DNA of 27,595 bases from Sva-07 sp964592115. Lineage in GTDB: Bacteria; Actinomycetota; Acidimicrobiia; Acidimicrobiales; Ilumatobacteraceae. Positions 14,250 to 21,988 of this stretch are shown here, piece by piece. The position numbers and the translations under genes were made by a program. The stretch covers positions 1 through 27,595 of the forward strand of contig CAZQCP010000027.1 in the NCBI GenBank assembly GCA_964592115.1, given 5' to 3'. The notes below the pieces were generated by a model. That model worked only from the letters and a program-made list of their open reading frames with translations, had not been told where the DNA came from and did not search any database. Every line of letters begins with the position of its first letter. Position 1 is the stretch's first letter.

Positions 14250-15014
14250 TCAGGCATTCGTGACCCCAAGGCCGAGTCCGCCGTCGACGGTCATCACCCA
14301 TCCCGTCGTCCATTCGGCGCGAGCGAGGTAGGCGACAGCCTCGGCGATCTCCTCGGGCGTGCCGAGGCGGCCGAGGGCGTGGGCGGGAGCGAGGCCGTCG
14401 AGGCGGGCCTTGGCGGTCGCGTCGTCGAACAGGCCCGCTCGCTGGTTGATCTCGGTGAACACCCCGCCAGGGCGCACGCACGACACGCGCACGCCGGCAG
14501 GCCCGAGCTCGGCGGCGAGCACACCGGTCAGCGTCTCGAGCGCGCCCTTCGTGGCGGCATACGGGGAGGCCCCTGGGAAGGCCCGCTGCGAGTGCACCGA
14601 CCCCATGAACACGACCGCGCCACGGGCGGCGACGAGATGACCGTGCGCCGCGCGGGTGAGCATCATCGGGGCCACGACGTTGGAGTGGAACACGTCGAGC
14701 AGCTGTTGCTCGTCGACCTCGGCGATCGAGCTGCGGTACATGTTCCCGGCGTTGTTGACGAGCACGTCGAGGCGACCCGCACCGTGGTCGACCGCAGTGG
14801 CGATCATCGCCTGGCGGTCTGCCTCCATGGTGACGTCGCCGACGACGACGGCACACGAGTCACCGATCGACTCGGCGACGTCGGTGACCTTGTCCGGCCG
14901 CCGCCCGGAGATCGTGACCCGCGCGCCAAGGCCGGCGAAGTGACGGGCGATGCCCTCGCCGATCCCCGATCCGCCGCCCGTGACGAGCACCGACATCCCC
15001 TCGACGTCACGCAT
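14250..15014 (-). CDS. Short-chain dehydrogenase/reductase (SDR)
   Basis: This 254-residue classical SDR has TGGGSGIGEGIA for the cofactor, VNNAGNMYRSS, a catalytic Ser in MGSVHSQRAFPG, YAATK for Tyr/Lys, PGGVFTEIN and a C-terminal GWVMTVDGGLGLG. The ATG at 15014 overlaps the end of the ThuA-like gene by 8 bases, which suggests translational coupling. A second ATG at 14996 (MSVLVTGG) with GAGGGG right before it is an alternative start. The preceding and following genes are a ThuA-like protein and a P450, so it may oxidise an alcohol made or used by the P450 (inference). Confidence 0.9.
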   Translation of the reverse strand: MRDVEGMSVLVTGGGSGIGEGIARHFAGLGARVTISGRRPDKVTDVAESIGDSCAVVVGDVTMEADRQAMIATAVDHGAGRLDVLVNNAGNMYRSSIAEVDEQQLLDVFHSNVVAPMMLTRAAHGHLVAARGAVVFMGSVHSQRAFPGASPYAATKGALETLTGVLAAELGPAGVRVSCVRPGGVFTEINQRAGLFDDATAKARLDGLAPAHALGRLGTPEEIAEAVAYLARAEWTTGWVMTVDGGLGLGVTNA

Positions 15015-15705
15015 CGGCATCGACCGTCCACGCCAGCGCCTGGGCGATGAGGCGCGAGTTGTCCCGATGGCGGATCGAGTCGGCATCGTGACCGAAACCG
15101 TCGTAGACGACCCGCCCACTCCCGTAGCGGTGCGTCCACACCACGGGCTGCTCGGCGTCGTCAGGTGTACGACGGGCCGTGACGAGCACGTCGATGCCCG
15201 AGCGCAGATCGAGGTCGCCGTACACCTCGTCGTCGAGCTCGACCGCCGCCGGCAGTCCAGCCATCACTGGATGCGATGACCTCGCGGCGACGACGTCGGC
15301 GGTCACCGGACCGTACGGCGGATGCGACGAGACGCCCCAACGCCAACTCCCACCGACGACATCGCCCCACTCGGGCCAGTCGTCGAAGCAGATCGACGTC
15401 GTGTGGAGCGCCACGAGACCACCGCCATCGGCGACGAAGCCGACCAGCGCACGCCGCGTCGACTCGGGCGGGCTGTAGGCGTGCGCATCGCGCCACGCGT
15501 CGTACGCGTCGCCGAGCATCCGCCACCACAGACCGTCGACGACGAGCGCGTCGGCCTCGTCGAGCAACACCGCCGCCGTGTCGGGATCGGCCGTGTCGAC
15601 GACGTCGTGGCCTGCCGACGTGACGACGTCGACCAGGGCGGCACGGATCGCGTCGAAGTCGTGGGCGTGCGGTGATCCGCCGGCCAGGACGACGACGGCG
15701 CTCAT
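15007..15705 (-). CDS. ThuA-like domain protein
   Basis: The 232-residue protein fits the ThuA family, which has a class I glutamine-amidotransferase-like fold. It opens MSAVVVLAGGSPHAHDF, then DALVVDGLWWRMLG, FVADGGGLVALHTTSICF and GSWRWGVSSHPPYGPV. Later segments are SHPVMAGLP, DDEVYGDLD and PVVWTHRYGSGRVVYDGFGHD, all typical ThuA landmarks. ThuA of rhizobia takes part in trehalose and related disaccharide use by way of keto-sugars; other members sit in many carbohydrate clusters with unknown reactions. The start overlaps the SDR stop (ATGA at 15702-15705) and its own end overlaps the next SDR. This is the best hint that the operon handles a sugar-like molecule, but that is inference. Confidence 0.85.
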   Translation of the reverse strand: MSAVVVLAGGSPHAHDFDAIRAALVDVVTSAGHDVVDTADPDTAAVLLDEADALVVDGLWWRMLGDAYDAWRDAHAYSPPESTRRALVGFVADGGGLVALHTTSICFDDWPEWGDVVGGSWRWGVSSHPPYGPVTADVVAARSSHPVMAGLPAAVELDDEVYGDLDLRSGIDVLVTARRTPDDAEQPVVWTHRYGSGRVVYDGFGHDADSIRHRDNSRLIAQALAWTVDADA

Positions 15706-16508
15706 GGCTCGGGACCGACCGAGTCGAGCGCCGCGGGGCGGGGGAGGTGGGCGATGACGGACCCGGTGACCCCGCCGTCGACGACGACGTTCTGCCCGTG
15801 CACGTAACCGGCCGCGTCGGACGCCAGGAAGAGCACGACGTCGGCCACGTCGGCGGCCGTGCCGAGCCGACCGAGCGGGACCTTCGACTCGCGAGCGAGG
15901 CGGGAGGCAGGGTCGGCGTAGATCGGCTCGGACATCCCGGCGTCGATCAGCCCGGGAGCGACCGCGTTGACGCGGATGCCATGACTCCCCCACTCGAGGG
16001 CCATCTGGGTCGTCAGCAGTGCGATCGCCGACTTCGAGGGCCCGTAGGCGCCGGCGTTCGGGCCCGCGGCAACACCGTTCATCGACGTGATGTTGACGAT
16101 CGTGCCACCGCTCCCGGCGGCGATCCAGCGCCGGGCGACCGCCCGCGCGACGACGAACGTCCCGACGAGGTTCGTGTCGACCACCGTGCGGAAGTCGCCC
16201 ACGTCGAGGTCGACGAGCGGACCGAAACGCACGATGCCGGCGTTGTTGACGACCACGTCGGGCGTGCCGAAGGCATCGAGCACCGCGTCGATCGCGGACT
16301 CGTCGGTGACCGATGCCCGATGGTGCTCGATCGCACCCGGCGCTGCAGGAGTGCCTGCGCCCGACGGCGCATCGATGTCGACGGAGGCGACGCGGTAGCC
16401 AGCCGCGGCAGCCGCAGCAGCGATCGCCGCACCGAGGCCGCTGGCCCCACCGGTGACGAGCATCGACCGCCGACCCGCCACCACGCCGTTGCCGCCGGGT
16501 TCGGTCAT
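15702..16508 (-). CDS. Short-chain dehydrogenase/reductase, first gene of the operon
   Basis: This 268-residue classical SDR has TGGASGLGAAIA, VNNAGIVRFGP, catalytic Ser in ITSMNGVAAGPN, YGPSK, and APGLIDAGMSEP, with C-terminal YVHGQNVVVDGGVTGSV. ATG 16508 is preceded by GGAGAG at a 7-base spacing; an in-frame upstream ATG at 16523 is less well placed. It heads the four-gene reverse operon, with an ATGA overlap to the ThuA-like gene. The 22-bp motif shared with the ABC transporter operon lies 70 bases upstream. The product most probably oxidises a secondary alcohol with NAD(P)+. Confidence 0.92.
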   Translation of the reverse strand: MTEPGGNGVVAGRRSMLVTGGASGLGAAIAAAAAAAGYRVASVDIDAPSGAGTPAAPGAIEHHRASVTDESAIDAVLDAFGTPDVVVNNAGIVRFGPLVDLDVGDFRTVVDTNLVGTFVVARAVARRWIAAGSGGTIVNITSMNGVAAGPNAGAYGPSKSAIALLTTQMALEWGSHGIRVNAVAPGLIDAGMSEPIYADPASRLARESKVPLGRLGTAADVADVVLFLASDAAGYVHGQNVVVDGGVTGSVIAHLPRPAALDSVGPEP

Positions 16509-16571
16509 GCTCGCTCTCCCCACGTCCGCTGCCCCCTGTCCACGCTGCGCATCACCCCTCGTCGATCCGCC

Positions 16572-17813
16572 ATGATGTTAGTAGTGATAACTCTAACGAC
16601 GTTCGACCGAGCGCGGGCCGGGTTCCGCTGCCGAGACCTGCGCCAGGCCCTCTACGACGCCGGAGAACACCTGATGACGGGTGTGATCGTCAACCTCCAC
16701 GGCGACGAGCACATCGCCCGCCGGCGGCTGGAGAACCGGCTCTTCCGCCGTGACACGTTCGCCTGGTACGAGGCGAACCGGACCCCGCAGATCATCGAGG
16801 CGGTGCTGCGCGGCCCACTCGCCGACGGCCGCGGCGACCTCTTGCCGATCGCTCGTCGGACGATGATGACGCTGTCCGTCGACGTCGCCGGCGTCGACGT
16901 GGACGTGGCCGAGTTCGAGCGGTTCTACGACCTGATGAACCGGCTCGCCCGCGCCTCGATCGTCGCTCATGCGACCGGTGATCCGGCGGCGATCATCGCC
17001 GACGGCGACGAGGCACTCGCCGCGTTCGACGTCGAGTTCTTCCGCCCCGCGCGGACGCGTCGAGACGAACTCCTCGCCGCGGTGGGCCGCGGTGAGCTCG
17101 ACGCGGACGAACTCCCGCGAGACGTGCTCACCACGTTGCTCGACAACCAGGACGATCTGCGACTCCCCGATGAGATCGTGCTCCGCGAGGTGGCCTACTT
17201 CCCGTGGGTCGGATCCCACTCCACCTCGGCACAGCTCGTCCACGCCATGCATCACATCTTCGAGTGGCTCGACGAACGACCCGCCGACCGGGCGCGGCTG
17301 ATCAGCGACGACGACCTCCGCCAGCGCTTCGTCCACGAGTCGATGCGCCTTCACCCGGCGAGCCCCGTCGCGCTGCGGATCGCGACGTGCGACGTCGAGC
17401 TCGACGGCGTTGGTCCGATCCCGGAGGGCACGACCGTCGCCATCGACATCGCCGCGGCCAATCGGGATCCGTCGCGATTCGGTGCCAAGCCCGACCACTT
17501 CGATCCGTTCCGCACCCTCGCCGAGGGCGCCGCGCCGTGGGGGCTGAGCTTCGGCCACGGCACCCACGCCTGCCTCGGCCAGGAGCTCGCCGGCGGGCTG
17601 GCCCCCACGGACGACCTCGAACAGCATCTCCTCGGCTCGGTGGCGGTGATGGCCGGCGTGCTCCTCGCAGCCGGCGTCCGCCCCGACCCCGCCGACCCCG
17701 CCGAACTCGACGCCGAGACGACCCGCGTCGTGTGGGGCCGCTACCCCGTCGTCTTCGACCCGGCCCTGGTCCCCCTCGCCCCTCTCGCCCCTCTCGCCCC
17801 GCTCGCACAGTGA
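16572..17813 (+). CDS. Cytochrome P450 (second paralogue)
   Basis: This is a 413-residue soluble P450. Heme motif FGHGTHACLG has the Cys at residue 334; the K-helix ExxR is ESMR (about 256). The I helix reads WVGSHSTS (about 211-218), with His and Ser at the acid and Thr positions, so both parts of the usual proton relay are changed. The C-terminus ends in four tandem P-L-A units (17772-17807). The start is uncertain: ATG 16572 or 16575, or GTG 16584, all without a Shine-Dalgarno and all touching the conserved 22-bp motif, so the message could be leaderless. It is divergent from the SDR operon, whose last gene is its paralogue, and a strong hairpin follows. Confidence 0.9.
   Translation: MMLVVITLTTFDRARAGFRCRDLRQALYDAGEHLMTGVIVNLHGDEHIARRRLENRLFRRDTFAWYEANRTPQIIEAVLRGPLADGRGDLLPIARRTMMTLSVDVAGVDVDVAEFERFYDLMNRLARASIVAHATGDPAAIIADGDEALAAFDVEFFRPARTRRDELLAAVGRGELDADELPRDVLTTLLDNQDDLRLPDEIVLREVAYFPWVGSHSTSAQLVHAMHHIFEWLDERPADRARLISDDDLRQRFVHESMRLHPASPVALRIATCDVELDGVGPIPEGTTVAIDIAAANRDPSRFGAKPDHFDPFRTLAEGAAPWGLSFGHGTHACLGQELAGGLAPTDDLEQHLLGSVAVMAGVLLAAGVRPDPADPAELDAETTRVVWGRYPVVFDPALVPLAPLAPLAPLAQ
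16577..16600 (-). promoter_or_regulatory. Shared 22-bp motif upstream of the SDR/ThuA/P450 operon
   Basis: The segment 16579-16600 matches 26308-26329 at 19 of 22 positions, in the same orientation to a reverse-strand operon. On the plus strand it contains TAGTAGTGATAACTCTAACG. It has a dyad: GTTAG (16577-16581) with CTAAC (16593-16597), and AGT/ACT around GATA. A TAACAT that fits an actinobacterial -10 lies just downstream on the minus strand. It is AT-rich in a GC-rich region. An operator/promoter is the likely role; the binding protein is unknown. Confidence 0.55.
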
Positions 17814-17839
17814 GCTCCTCCCCCACCCCAGCCGCGCAA

Positions 17840-17893
17840 CCCGAAAAGTGTCTGGTTCGTGTCGCTGAGCGACACGATTCGGGCATTTTTCGG
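17840..17893 (+). terminator. Rho-independent terminator after the second P450
   Basis: A 9-bp stem, TCGTGTCGC (17857-17865) with GCGACACGA (17869-17877), closes a TGA loop. An outer CCCGAA/TTCGGG can extend it, and a T-run follows at 17886-17890. Alternatively CCGAAAA (17841-17847) pairs with TTTTCGG (17887-17893). It should separate the P450 from the downstream regulator gene. Confidence 0.75.
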
Positions 17894-17922
17894 CGGTTTG
17901 GACCGAGTGGGCGGGTGACGGC

Positions 17923-18810
17923 GTGAGCAGCGGCAGGTCCACCGCCGGGGTGACGTCAGCTACCGTGCCGATCGTGTCGAGCACGCACGCCTTGGAACTG
18001 CTGAAAGATGCGGGGCTGTCGGGTTACGAGGCCAAGGCGTACCTCGCCCTCCTCGCCGCAGGTGAGCCGATGAACGGCTACGAGGTCGCCAAGGCGTCGG
18101 GGGTGCCGCGCAGCACGGTGTACGAGACGCTCGGCAAGCTCGTCGCCCGCGGCGCGGCGTTCGAGGTCAACGGCAGCACCGACTCCGTCTCCTACGTCCC
18201 ACTCCCCTCCGACGCGTTGATCGGGCGACTCCGCCGCCAGACACATGAGACGATCTCCGGCCTCGAAGAAGTGCTGCCGATGATCGGCCAGGCGTTGTCG
18301 GCGCGCGTCGTGCAGCCCCTGACCGGGCGCGAGCCCGTGATCACGCGGGCCATCGACGTGATCGAGAGCGCTCGGCGCACGTTCTGGCTGTCGATCTGGC
18401 CACAGGAGGCGGGCGATCTGCTTCCCGCCGTCGAAGCGGCGATCGAGCGCGGCGTCGAGGGGTTCACGATCGCCTACGGCGACGTCGGCGCCCTCCCCGG
18501 CCGTGTGTACACGCACTCGTACAGCTCGCCCGAAGTCGTCGAGGAGCGACTCCAGTGCCGATTGTCGATCGTCGTCGCCGACCACGACCAGGCGATGATC
18601 GGCGGCGTGACCTCCGATGCCGTGTGGGGCATGTGGAGCGACGACCGAGCGGTCGCACTGCTCGCCGCCGAGCACGTGCGTCACGACATCGCCCTCCAGC
18701 TCACCGCCGAACGTCTCGCTGCCGCCGGCCTCCACGACTTCTGGGTCCACGACGCCGACCTCGAAGCGCTGCGCGACGCGTCCGCCGCCGCCTTGAAATC
18801 CGGCGACTGA
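17923..18810 (+). CDS. TrmB-family transcriptional regulator
   Basis: This is a 295-residue protein when read from GTG 17923 (GGGTGA just upstream). GTG 17965 or 17974 are alternatives that begin nearer the folded part. The N-terminal winged helix (GLSGYEAKAYLALLAAGEPM, then YEVAKASGVPRSTVYETLGKL) is a clear TrmB/HTH match. A helical linker (HETISGLEEVLPMIG) and a C-terminal sensor-like half follow (RRTFWLSIWPQEAGDLLPA ... CRLSIVVADHDQAMIGGV). The second half is of the phospholipase-D-like type seen in TrmB proteins. TrmB regulators of archaea and some bacteria control sugar transport and use. It is the only recognised regulator gene near the two operons that share the 22-bp motif, so it is the first candidate to bind it (inference). 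Confidence 0.85.
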   Translation: MSSGRSTAGVTSATVPIVSSTHALELLKDAGLSGYEAKAYLALLAAGEPMNGYEVAKASGVPRSTVYETLGKLVARGAAFEVNGSTDSVSYVPLPSDALIGRLRRQTHETISGLEEVLPMIGQALSARVVQPLTGREPVITRAIDVIESARRTFWLSIWPQEAGDLLPAVEAAIERGVEGFTIAYGDVGALPGRVYTHSYSSPEVVEERLQCRLSIVVADHDQAMIGGVTSDAVWGMWSDDRAVALLAAEHVRHDIALQLTAERLAAAGLHDFWVHDADLEALRDASAAALKSGD

Positions 18811-18825
18811 CGAGCTTCGGGGGGA

Positions 18826-18992
18826 TTGCATCCGGGGTCAGACACCAGATGCAACCGCGCACATGGTGAAGACCGGCGCCACACATCGTTGCTGTTGCAT
18901 CTGGTGTCTGACCCCGGATGCAACCGCGCACATGGTGAAGACCGGCGCCACACATCGTTGCTGTTGCATCTGGTGTCTGACCCCGGATGCAA
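18826..18992. repeat. REPIN-like palindromic repeat with an extra tandem unit
   Basis: A 29-base unit (ends TTGCATC and GATGCAA, core GGGGTCAGACACC) is at 18826-18854. It occurs inverted at 18895-18923 and again at 18964-18992. The first two form a perfect 29-bp inverted pair around a 40-base spacer. The spacer plus inverted unit (69 bases) is then repeated exactly. The same unit, with a related spacer, is at 27412-27503 and 27565-27593. It fills the space between the convergent stops at 18810 and 19009. Confidence 0.9.
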
Positions 18993-19008
18993 TCCGCCTC
19001 GAGGCTCG

Positions 19009-19506
19009 TCAGTCGGGTGGGGCGTTGTCGATCGCCCAGCGGACCGAGCGCACGATCATCTCGTAGCCGGTGCAGCGACACAGGTTGCCTTCCAGGCCCT
19101 GGCGGATCTCGGTGTCGGTCAGCTCGCCGCCGCGCTCGTCGATCAGCCCGGTCGCCGCCATCACCATCCCCGGCGTGCAGTACCCGCACTGCAAGCCGTG
19201 ACATTGGCGGAAGCCTTCCTGCACGGCGCTGAACCCGTCGAACGGGCCGTCGAGACCCTCGATCGTGGTGATCTCCGACCCGTCGGCCTGCACCGCGAGC
19301 AGCGTGCAGCTCTTCACCGACCGCCCGTCGACGAGCACGGTGCACGCACCGCAGTTCGACGTGTCGCAGCCGATGTGCGTGCCGGTCAGACGCAGGTTCT
19401 CGCGCAGGTGGTGCACGAGCAACGTGCGGGCGTCGACGCGGCGCCGATCCCGGCGGCCGTTGACCGTGACCTCCACCTCGACTCGACGACTCGGCTCTGC
19501 GCTCAC
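19009..19506 (-). CDS. [2Fe-2S] small subunit of a xanthine dehydrogenase/CO dehydrogenase-type molybdenum hydroxylase
   Basis: The 165-residue protein has two iron-sulfur domains. The N-terminal ferredoxin-like one has GCDTSNCGACTVLVDG plus a Cys in VKSCTLL. The C-terminal helical one has CHGLQCGYCTPGMVM and, later, NLCRCTGYE. This is the standard CoxS/XdhC-type layout and length. It passes electrons from the molybdenum site to a flavin protein. The GTG start at 19506 overlaps the large-subunit stop (GTGA) and has GGAGGTGG upstream. It is the last gene of the operon; no FAD-binding middle subunit (CoxM type) is beside it, which is uncommon. Confidence 0.93.
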   Translation of the reverse strand: MSAEPSRRVEVEVTVNGRRDRRRVDARTLLVHHLRENLRLTGTHIGCDTSNCGACTVLVDGRSVKSCTLLAVQADGSEITTIEGLDGPFDGFSAVQEGFRQCHGLQCGYCTPGMVMAATGLIDERGGELTDTEIRQGLEGNLCRCTGYEMIVRSVRWAIDNAPPD

Positions 19507-21842
19507 GATCCACCTCCGGCGGGTCCATCGGATCGGGCGTGCATCAGCGCCCACACCTTCTCCGGCGTCGCCGGCATGTCGACGTGTTCGACGCCGAACT
19601 CGGCGAGCGCATCCACGACCGCGTTGATCACCGCGGCCGGCGCGCCGACCGCGCCCGACTCGCCGATGCCTTTCGCGCCGAGCGGGTTGTTGGGGCACGG
19701 CGTGACGATCCGTCCGGCGTGGAAGTCGGGCAGGTCGGCAGCCGACGGCGTCAGATAGTCGAGCAGGTTGGCGGTGAGCGGTTGCCCCGAGTCGGGGTCG
19801 TGCACGAACTGCTCGAACAGCGCCTGCGCGATCCCCTGGGCGACACCCCCGTGCACCTGCCCCTCGGCGAGCAACGGGTTGATCACGGTGCCGCAGTCGT
19901 CGATGAGCACCGCCTTACGCACGGTCACCTTGCCCGTCTGCCGGTCGATCTCGACGACGACTCCGTACGCACCCGACGGGTAGGAGAAGTTCGGCGACTC
20001 CTGGAACAGCCGCTCCTCCAGCGAGCCCGCCTGCAGCTCGGGCGGCAGCGTCAACGGCTGGAACGACGACCAAGCGACCTCGGACCACCCGACCTTCTTG
20101 CCGGGCGAGCCGCGCACGTTGAACGCGTCGTCGGCCACTTCGAGGTCGTGCTCGCTGGCCTCCAACAGATGGGCGGCGATCTTCTTCGCTCGGGCCAGCA
20201 CCCGCTGCGAGGCGACCTTCACGGCCGACCCGCTCGTTGGCACGCCACGCGAGCCCATCGTGCCGATGCCCTGGATGACCGTCGCCGTGTCGCCGGTGCG
20301 CACCTGGATCCGGTCGTACGAGATGCCGAGCTCGTCGGAGGCGATCTGGGCGAACACGGTCTCGTGGCCCTGACCGTGCGGTGACGATCCGGAGAAGATG
20401 ACCGCCGACCCGTCGGGGTTGATGCGCACCTGGGCGGACTCCCACGAGGCGAGGTGGCCGAAACCTTCCAGCGAGCCGTTCGGGCCGAAGCCAGCGATCT
20501 CCAGCCAGCACGACAGCCCGACGCCGAGCAGCGGCGCGGACGGATCGCCGCGGCGCGCCGCCTGTTCGGCGCGCACGCTGTCGTAGTCGAGCATCCGCAA
20601 GCACTCGTCGAGCGCCGCCGGGAAGTCGGCCGAGTCGTACACGACGGCCTCGTTGTGCGTCTCGTACGGGAACGCCGACGGCGGGATGAAGTTGCGGCGG
20701 CGGACCTCGGCGGGGTCGAGCCCGGTGCGACGGGCGACGAGGTCGACGACGCGCTCGATCGTGAACGCCGCCTCGGGGCGACCGGCACCCCGGTAGGCGG
20801 CGATCGGGGTGGTGTTCGTGACGACGGTGCGGAACGACGTCTGCACCTCGGCGATGCGGTACGCACCCGCCGCCATCCACGACGTCAGCACGGCGAGCCC
20901 GAGCCCGGTCGGGTCAGGGTAGGCGCCCAGGTTCTGGGAGATCACCACGCGCAGCGCCCTGATCCGGCCGTCGCGATCGAACCCGACGGCGACGTCGTGT
21001 TCCTGATCGCGCCCCGGCGCCATCTGGAGCATCGCCTCGGTGCGTGTCTGGGCGAACTTCACCGGCCGCCGCAGCCACTTCGACAGCAGCGGGGCGACGA
21101 ACATCTCCGGGTACCACACGATCTTGCTCCCGAAGCCACCGCCGACATCGGGGGCGATGACGCGGCACGTCGTCTGCGGGATGTCGAGCCATGTGGCCAA
21201 GTTGTTGCGCAGATGGTGGGGCGCTTGGAACGTCGCCCAGAGCGTCAGCCCGTCGGGCTTCCAGTCGGCGAGGCATGCAACCGCCTCGATCGGCACGGCC
21301 GCGCATCGCTGGTTGACGATGCGCAGGCTCGCCCGCATGTCGCACTTGTCGAGTTTGCGTTCGAGGTCCTCCAGCATCGGCACGACGGTGGCGATGTTCG
21401 AGCCGTGCGCAGTGTGGATCGGTGGTGCGTCGGACGCAGTGGCCGATGCGATCGTCGGCATCGTCGGCAAGACCTCGTAGTCGACGATCACCGCCTGCGC
21501 ACCGTCGGCCGCGACGTAGCGGTCTTCGGCAACGACGACGGCGACCGGTTCTCCGACGAAGCGCACGACGTTGCGAGCGAGCACGGGGCGCTCGAGGTCC
21601 GGCATCCCGCCCGGCAGGTCGGGATGGTCCGCGAAGTCAGCCGCGGTGTACACGGCGAGCACGCCCTCGGTCGCCAACGCCTCCCGCACGTCGATCGACA
21701 CGATCCGCGCATGCGCTTCGGTCGACATCACGAACGTCGCGAACGTGCAGCCCGCCGGCGCGAGGTCGTCGACGAACGTCCCGGTGCCCGACAGCAGCCG
21801 CGGGTCTTCCTTGCGCAACACCTTGGCGCCGACGAGGCTCAT
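19503..21842 (-). CDS. Molybdopterin-binding large subunit, xanthine dehydrogenase family
   Basis: This 779-residue protein is full-length for the family. The N-terminal ald_Xan_dh_C domain (KVLRKEDPRLLSGTGTFVDD) is followed by the molybdopterin domains: GGGFGSKIVWYPE, AYRGAGRPEAAF near residue 347, SSPHGQGHETVFAQIASDEL, and the catalytic GIGESGAVGAP near residue 723. The active-site loop AYRGAGR differs from the AYxCSFR of true (form I) CO dehydrogenase, so CO oxidation is unlikely. Hydroxylation of an aldehyde, purine-like or N-heterocyclic compound is more probable. The ATG at 21842 has GGAG upstream and overlaps the stop of a repeat-built mini-ORF. It follows ABC transporter genes in the same direction, suggesting that the imported compound is its substrate (inference). 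Confidence 0.93.
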   Translation of the reverse strand: MSLVGAKVLRKEDPRLLSGTGTFVDDLAPAGCTFATFVMSTEAHARIVSIDVREALATEGVLAVYTAADFADHPDLPGGMPDLERPVLARNVVRFVGEPVAVVVAEDRYVAADGAQAVIVDYEVLPTMPTIASATASDAPPIHTAHGSNIATVVPMLEDLERKLDKCDMRASLRIVNQRCAAVPIEAVACLADWKPDGLTLWATFQAPHHLRNNLATWLDIPQTTCRVIAPDVGGGFGSKIVWYPEMFVAPLLSKWLRRPVKFAQTRTEAMLQMAPGRDQEHDVAVGFDRDGRIRALRVVISQNLGAYPDPTGLGLAVLTSWMAAGAYRIAEVQTSFRTVVTNTTPIAAYRGAGRPEAAFTIERVVDLVARRTGLDPAEVRRRNFIPPSAFPYETHNEAVVYDSADFPAALDECLRMLDYDSVRAEQAARRGDPSAPLLGVGLSCWLEIAGFGPNGSLEGFGHLASWESAQVRINPDGSAVIFSGSSPHGQGHETVFAQIASDELGISYDRIQVRTGDTATVIQGIGTMGSRGVPTSGSAVKVASQRVLARAKKIAAHLLEASEHDLEVADDAFNVRGSPGKKVGWSEVAWSSFQPLTLPPELQAGSLEERLFQESPNFSYPSGAYGVVVEIDRQTGKVTVRKAVLIDDCGTVINPLLAEGQVHGGVAQGIAQALFEQFVHDPDSGQPLTANLLDYLTPSAADLPDFHAGRIVTPCPNNPLGAKGIGESGAVGAPAAVINAVVDALAEFGVEHVDMPATPEKVWALMHARSDGPAGGGS

Positions 21843-21925
21843 CGCCGCGCTCCATCGGATCTGACTGGCCCGGATCTCACTGGGCCGGATCTCGCTGGGG
21901 CGGATCTCACTGGGTCGAGCTTCAT
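21839..21925 (-). CDS. Repeat-built 28-residue mini-ORF upstream of the molybdopterin subunit
   Basis: Reads from ATG 21925, with GGAG 5 bases before it, to TGA 21841-21839, which overlaps the large-subunit ATG (ATGA). The peptide holds four tandem five-residue units of the form P-V/A-R-S-x, followed by DGARR. The units are exactly 15 bases, so the frame is kept throughout. No domain is known. It could couple translation between the permease and enzyme genes, or be a chance frame through a tandem repeat. The same layout is seen at 3978-4070. Translation is unproven. Confidence 0.4.
   Translation of the reverse strand: MKLDPVRSAPARSGPVRSGPVRSDGARR
21856..21915. repeat. Four tandem 15-bp units
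   Basis: Units start at 21856, 21871, 21886 and 21901, with plus-strand consensus CGGATCTCACTGGGC and one to three changes each. The last bases towards 21925 are a degraded continuation. They lie within the mini-ORF at 21839-21925. Confidence 0.9.
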
Positions 21926-21946
21926 CGAATCTCCACTCCCCTCACG

Positions 21947-21986
21947 CACATCTGCTCACATCTGCTCACATCTGCTCACGTCTGCT
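21947..21986. repeat. Four tandem 10-bp units
   Basis: CACATCTGCT occurs three times exactly (21947, 21957, 21967) and once as CACGTCTGCT (21977), just after the permease stop. The period is not a multiple of three, unlike the repeats in coding regions of this window. Confidence 0.9.
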
Positions 21987-21988
21987 CG

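Noticed and set aside
18826..18992. CRISPR-like array: three 29-base repeats with 40-base spacers
   Set aside because: The first repeat is inverted relative to the others, the two spacers are identical, and no cas gene is present. It is a palindromic repeat with a tandem duplication.
19503..21842. Aerobic CO dehydrogenase large subunit
   Set aside because: The active-site loop is AYRGAGR, not the AYxCSFR of true CO dehydrogenase, and no CoxM gene is adjacent.
21926..21988. A further 15-codon frame in the 10-bp repeats that would also end in an ATGA overlap with the 28-residue mini-ORF
   Set aside because: It is too short and its period does not keep a frame; it could be by chance. It is not listed as a gene.
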